NCBI GenBank assembly: GCA_964569055.1 | Contig: CAZMSZ010000277.1 | Location: 1-10,319, forward strand | Direction: 5' to 3' | From: JAWLGW01 sp964569055 | GTDB lineage: Bacteria > Planctomycetota > J058 | Length of the DNA: 10,319 nucleotides | In this document: piece by piece, positions 7,389 to 10,319 of the stretch | Position numbering within the stretch: the stretch's first letter is position 1 | How the letters are laid out: each line of letters opens with the position of its first letter | Translations under genes and position numbers: made by a program | The notes under the pieces: generated by a model | The model's input: only the letters and a program-made list of their open reading frames with translations | What the model was told of the DNA's origin: nothing | Database searches by the model: none

Positions 7389-7397
7389 CCTTATGAT
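7389..7397 (+). promoter_or_regulatory. Putative -10 box (CCTTATGAT) of the MetF-like gene
   Basis: TATGAT (7392-7397) repeats exactly the nine-mer found before the ACT gene and lies 18 bases before the ATG at 7416. A weak TTCGCC (7370-7375) is 16 bases upstream. It suggests that the MetF-like gene can be transcribed separately from the ACT gene. Confidence 0.45.
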
Positions 7398-7406
7398 GAC
7401 GGGGTC

Positions 7407-7411
7407 GGAGG
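7407..7411 (+). promoter_or_regulatory. Shine-Dalgarno deciding the MetF-like start
   Basis: GGAGG ends four bases before the ATG at 7416. It favours this start over the in-frame ATG at 7440, which has no such sequence. Confidence 0.6.
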
Positions 7412-7415
7412 CTCC

Positions 7416-8297
7416 ATGCATTCGCCCCTGCCCGGCACCATGACGCGCCAGGCGCCGTTCACGACCCGGCTGCGCGAGCGGCGCTCGCTGCTGGCGGTCG
7501 AGCTGCGCCCGCCGCGCGCCGACCTGCCGCACGAGCGGAGCATCGACACCTGGATCGACATGCACCACGGCGTGCGCCGCCTGGTCGGGCTCGACACCTA
7601 CGTGTTCCTCACCGACAACGCGGTCGGCCGCAACGAGGAGGAGAACCTCCACCACCTGCAGTCGAACCTGGCGCAGGACGTCTCCCCCGCGCGGCTGGTC
7701 CCGTTCCTGACCTGCAAGCACCCGCTCGACTACTGCCTGATGTACGCCCACCGCGCCGCCTCCAACGGCTACGAGGCGCTGACGGTGCTCGGCGGCGACC
7801 AGGGCGTGGGCGCGCCGCGCTGCGTGGAGCACGCCTACGAGCTGCGCCGGCGGATCCGCGAGCGCGTGCCCGGGCTGGCCCTCGGCGGCTGGGCCAACCC
7901 GCACCGCGACCCCGACCGGCAGGTCGAGTTCCTCGCCGACGAGCAGTTCACCGCCGACTACTTCCTCACGCAGGTCGTCTCGCACCACGACCTGCGCCAC
8001 GTGGAGGCGTTCCTCGAGGCCTACGAGCGGAGTGGCCTCGAGCTGCCCGGCGTGTTCGGGGTGTTCTATTACCGCAGCCCGCGCCCGGCGACGCTGCGCC
8101 GCCTCGCGCAGTTCCTCCCCGTCCCCGCCGCCGACCTGACCCGCGAGTTCGCCGCGGGGGCCACCGCCGAGGAGATCTGCGCGCGCACGATCCGCGCCCT
8201 GCGCAGCCTCGGGATCGACAAGCTCTACCTCAGCAACCTCGAGTTCGACGAGGCGGCGCCCAAGCTGCGGCGGATCCTGGACCGGGTGGAGGGCTGA
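7416..8297 (+). CDS. Stand-alone methylenetetrahydrofolate reductase-like protein, non-canonical
   Basis: This 293-residue TIM-barrel protein resembles MetF, which reduces 5,10-methylene-THF to 5-methyl-THF for methionine synthesis (E. coli MetF is about 296). Recognisable pieces are VELRPPRAD (28-36, like the family's FEFFPPR; Glu29 equals catalytic Glu28), PFLTCKHPLDY (96-106, like PHLTC), LTVLGGDQ (122-129; Asp128 equals Asp120), and DYFLTQVV (181-188; Gln186 equals Gln183). It ends with a C-terminal IDKLYLSNLEF strand. Two flavin-contact positions differ from E. coli MetF: Phe97 for His88 and Gly126 for Arg118. It may thus use flavin differently or be flavin-independent, as in mycobacterial non-canonical enzymes. 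Alignments are by eye from remembered motifs. It shares a strand with the ACT gene and converges on the fused enzyme one base away. Confidence 0.8.
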   Translation: MHSPLPGTMTRQAPFTTRLRERRSLLAVELRPPRADLPHERSIDTWIDMHHGVRRLVGLDTYVFLTDNAVGRNEEENLHHLQSNLAQDVSPARLVPFLTCKHPLDYCLMYAHRAASNGYEALTVLGGDQGVGAPRCVEHAYELRRRIRERVPGLALGGWANPHRDPDRQVEFLADEQFTADYFLTQVVSHHDLRHVEAFLEAYERSGLELPGVFGVFYYRSPRPATLRRLAQFLPVPAADLTREFAAGATAEEICARTIRALRSLGIDKLYLSNLEFDEAAPKLRRILDRVEG

Positions 8298-8298
8298 G

Positions 8299-10134
8299 CT
8301 ACAGCACCCGCAGCGCGTCGCGCGGGTCGCCCTGGTGCACCACGAGCTGCACCCCGTCCACCAGCGGGCGGATCGCGGCCAGGACCGAGCGCGTGATCTC
8401 GATGCCGACCTCGAGGGCGCGCCCCTCGGACTCGGCGCGCAGCAGGCGCTCGATGTCGTCCTCGCGGCCGCGCCCGGCGCCGGTCTCGCGGCGGAGGCGC
8501 TCCGCGTCGCGGTGGCTGCGCAGGAGCGGGACGCTGGCCACGATCGGGATCCGGCAGTGGGCGATCCGGGGGAGGAACTCGGCGAGCGCCTCGGGGTCGA
8601 GCACCGGCGGGGTGAGCGCGAACTCGGCCCCGGCGTCCACCTTCCACTCGAAGCGGCGGATCTCGTGGTCGAGGTCGAGCGCGAACGGGTCGAGGTGCAC
8701 CCCGATGTGGATCGCCGTGGGGCGGTCGAGCGGCCGGCCGGCGAGGTCGACGCCCTGGTTGAGGCGGCGCACCATGTTGGTGAGGCCGATCGAGTCGACC
8801 TCGAGGTTCGCCGTCGCGTCGGGGTACTCCCCGATCGCCGGGGGCGGGCCGGTGACGAGCACCAGGTTGCGCACACCGAGCGCGCTCACGGCCAGCACCT
8901 CCGACTGGAGCTGCAGCAGCGTGCGCTGGCGGCAGGAGAGCTCGACCAGGGCCTCGGCGCCCGCCTCGCGCTGACACAGGTAGGCGGCGGCCTGGGCCGC
9001 CATGCGCGTGCCGCCGATCCGCTCGGGGACGGCGATCAGCTCGACCCCGCCCTCGCGCAGCGCGCGCACCCGCTCCAGCGCCGGGCCCGGATCGCTCCCG
9101 AGCGGGGCCTCGACCTGCACGCACACCGGAAAGGCGCGCTCGGCGAGGTGACGCGCGAGGAGCGAGCGCTCGGCCGCGGGCACGGGGACCTGCGCCGCGC
9201 TGGCCGGCGCGGCCGCGGCCTGGCGCGGCAGGCGGGCGTCCGGCCGCGCCGCTACGATCGCCTGCTTGATCGCCCGCACGTGCTCGGGCTGCGTCCCGCA
9301 GCAGCCGCCCACCAGCCGGGCCCCCGCCTTGACGAACCGCCGCGCGTAGGACGCGAGGTACTCGGGCGAGGTCAGGTACATGTTCCGCCCGTTCACGTTG
9401 CGCGGCTGCCCCGCGTTGGGCTGCGCGGCGATCGGCAGGTCGACCGCGGCCCGCAGGGCCTCGATCGCCTCGAGCGCCGCGGCGGGCCCCGCCCCGCAGT
9501 TCACGCCCAAGGCGTCGATCTCCCAGCCCGCCAGCGTGCGCCCGAACGCCTCGGGCGGGACGCCCTCGGGCGTGACGCCCTGCTCGGTCACCGTCACCAG
9601 CGCCACGATCGGGCGGTCGGTCAGCTCGCGCACCGCGCGCACCGCCTGCTCCAGCTCGGGCAGGTGATAGAAGGTCTCGAGGAAGAACAGGTCGACCCCC
9701 GCCTCGCCCTCGAGCAGCGCGCGCGCCTGCTCGGCGAACGCGGCGCGGGCCTCCTCCACGCTCACCGGGCCGTACGGCTCGATCCGGACCCCGAGCGGCC
9801 CGATCGACCCGGCCACCAGCGTGTCGGGGCCCGCGGCCTCCCGCGCCAGACGGACCCCCTGCACGTTGATCGGCAGGACCAGGTCCTCGCACCCGTGCGG
9901 CGCCAGCTTGAAGCGGTTGGCGGAGAAGGTGTTCGTCTCGATCAGGTCGGCGCCGGCCGCCACGTACTCCCGGTGGACGCTGCGGACCAGCTCGGGGTTG
10001 GAGAGGTTGAGCTCGTCGAAGGAGCGGTTCACGAACACGCCCCGGGCGTAGAGCATGGTGCCCATCGCCCCGTCGCACACCGCGACCCCGTCCTCGCCCA
10101 GAAGCTCGTTCAGCCGCTCGGGTGACCTGGCCAT
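8299..10134 (-). CDS. Fused homocysteine S-methyltransferase / methylenetetrahydrofolate reductase (YitJ-like)
   Basis: This 611-residue cytoplasmic protein has the size and layout of Bacillus YitJ (about 612). Residues 1-295 form a zinc-dependent homocysteine methyltransferase barrel: CDGAMGTMLYARG (20-32), ETNTFSANRFKL (66-77), GSIGPLG (109-115), and the zinc cysteines Cys213 in GVNCGAG and Cys278/Cys279 in GGCCGT, all present. After a short Ala/Pro linker (about 296-320), residues 330-611 form a MetF-type barrel with recognisable LSCRQRTLLQLQS (399-411), GEYPDAT (435-441) and VDSIGLTNMVRRLNQG (446-461). In that second half the key MetF residues look replaced: Gln340 for Glu28, Pro430 for Asp120 (TGPPP instead of TGDP), and Pro509 for Gln183 (TPPV instead of TQPV). 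The methyltransferase role, making methionine from homocysteine, is well supported; reductase activity is doubtful. The ATG follows a TAGGCT box at leaderless spacing. Confidence 0.9.
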   Translation of the reverse strand: MARSPERLNELLGEDGVAVCDGAMGTMLYARGVFVNRSFDELNLSNPELVRSVHREYVAAGADLIETNTFSANRFKLAPHGCEDLVLPINVQGVRLAREAAGPDTLVAGSIGPLGVRIEPYGPVSVEEARAAFAEQARALLEGEAGVDLFFLETFYHLPELEQAVRAVRELTDRPIVALVTVTEQGVTPEGVPPEAFGRTLAGWEIDALGVNCGAGPAAALEAIEALRAAVDLPIAAQPNAGQPRNVNGRNMYLTSPEYLASYARRFVKAGARLVGGCCGTQPEHVRAIKQAIVAARPDARLPRQAAAAPASAAQVPVPAAERSLLARHLAERAFPVCVQVEAPLGSDPGPALERVRALREGGVELIAVPERIGGTRMAAQAAAYLCQREAGAEALVELSCRQRTLLQLQSEVLAVSALGVRNLVLVTGPPPAIGEYPDATANLEVDSIGLTNMVRRLNQGVDLAGRPLDRPTAIHIGVHLDPFALDLDHEIRRFEWKVDAGAEFALTPPVLDPEALAEFLPRIAHCRIPIVASVPLLRSHRDAERLRRETGAGRGREDDIERLLRAESEGRALEVGIEITRSVLAAIRPLVDGVQLVVHQGDPRDALRVL

Positions 10135-10142
10135 AGGGCGAG

Positions 10143-10148
10143 AGCCTA
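10143..10148 (-). promoter_or_regulatory. Possible -10 box of the fused methionine enzyme
   Basis: On the minus strand TAGGCT ends eight bases before the ATG at 10134. No Shine-Dalgarno lies between, so the message may be leaderless. No convincing -35 is seen. Confidence 0.3.
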
Positions 10149-10181
10149 CCAGGTACGCGCGGCGCCGAGCCCTGCGTGGTT

Positions 10182-10204
10182 TCTGGGGGGCTCCGCCCCC
10201 CAGA
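10182..10204. repeat. Perfect 10-bp stem, 3-base loop hairpin
   Basis: TCTGGGGGGC and GCCCCCCAGA are exact reverse complements around a TCC loop (10192-10194). There is no T-run on either side, so it is not a standard intrinsic terminator. I recall GGGGGGCTCCGCCCCCC-type palindromes as dispersed repeats in several high-GC genomes; whether this one is dispersed cannot be seen here. Confidence 0.6.
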
Positions 10205-10228
10205 GTCCCCCCGCTGTCGCTGGAATTG

Positions 10229-10319
10229 CGCGCCGCCGCGGCGGCGCGGCTGCACGGGTGTGATGCGCCAGGTGTTGGTGTCGGCGCCGCGCCGCCCGAA
10301 GCGGCGCTGCTCCCTGGCG
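10229..10319. repeat. Cluster of palindromes in the right-end intergenic region
   Basis: A 20-bp perfect palindrome spans 10229-10248. A 7-bp inverted repeat with a 5-base loop lies at 10289-10295/10301-10307. It is nested inside another perfect 7-bp inverted repeat, CGCCAGG/CCTGGCG (10266-10272/10313-10319), which reaches the window edge. I see no credible gene in 10135-10319. The region could be a structured leader, a palindromic repeat element, or chance in GC-rich DNA. Confidence 0.4.

Noticed and set aside
8335..10125. 596-codon open frame opposite the fused methionine enzyme
   Set aside because: It is a GC-rich shadow of a gene with clear homocysteine methyltransferase motifs. Its translation has no recognisable domain.
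10182..10204. Intrinsic terminator
   Set aside because: The stem is strong, but no T-run follows on either strand.
8225..10255. 676-codon minus-strand frame overlapping the fused enzyme in another frame
   Set aside because: The translation is low-complexity Arg/Gly/Ala. The overlapping frame carries the real domains and the conserved residues.
10263..10319. ATG at 10263 opening a frame to the right edge
   Set aside because: There are only 19 codons, Arg-rich, with no Shine-Dalgarno, and they lie inside an inverted-repeat region. It cannot be supported without more sequence.
10135..10319. SAM, SAH or cobalamin riboswitch before the methionine gene
   Set aside because: The position and gene function would fit, but I could not find the conserved core of any of these classes. 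The GGCTCGGCG similarity to the SAH class is not backed by the rest of its consensus.
1..10319. CRISPR array, tRNA, rRNA, insertion sequence, phage or defence genes
   Set aside because: No regularly spaced direct repeats, no tRNA-like cloverleaf, and no transposase, integrase, nuclease or toxin motif was seen on either strand.

Overview
The window is very G+C-rich (by eye about three-quarters G+C), densely packed bacterial DNA. It probably comes from a draft or metagenome assembly, because it carries two runs of exactly 100 N, each inside a gene. Several features suggest a planctomycete (Planctomycetota) or a similar high-GC, large-genome bacterium: a Hanks-type kinase with an N-terminal helical module and a single membrane span, a DUF1570-type secreted zincin preceded by tetratrico-like repeats, and a TPR protein with a short N-terminal module seen in such genomes. 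This placement is inferred from gene style only; Myxococcota cannot be excluded.

Left part (1-2186, minus strand): an ElaA-type GNAT acetyltransferase is followed, through a GTGA start/stop overlap, by a transmembrane Ser/Thr protein kinase whose C-terminus runs off the left edge. A short divergent intergenic region (2187-2297) separates this pair from a plus-strand gene for a TPR-repeat protein (2298-3536).

Middle (3587-6758, plus strand): an SDR oxidoreductase of the benzil/sepiapterin-reductase type with a good sigma-70-like promoter and Shine-Dalgarno; a 124-residue protein that I do not recognise; and a membrane-anchored or secreted DUF1570-like putative metallopeptidase interrupted by an assembly gap.

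Right part (6839-10134): a one-carbon/methionine cluster. A tandem ACT-domain protein and a stand-alone methylenetetrahydrofolate reductase-like protein are on the plus strand. A fused homocysteine S-methyltransferase/methylenetetrahydrofolate reductase (YitJ-like) is on the minus strand and converges on them, with one base between the two stop codons. The fused enzyme keeps the zinc cysteines of its methyltransferase half. Its reductase half appears to have lost the three residues known as key in MetF, while the stand-alone neighbour keeps equivalents of all three. This suggests a division of labour and is the most interesting observation here.

The last 185 bases (10135-10319) contain no convincing gene but hold several inverted repeats. 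No tRNA, rRNA, CRISPR array, transposase or phage gene was seen. I found no clear new defence or mobile system; apart from the methionine cluster, most of the window is ordinary chromosomal content. Recurrent features are a CCTTATSAT -10-like motif upstream of three genes and an apparent mix of leaderless and Shine-Dalgarno-led genes.
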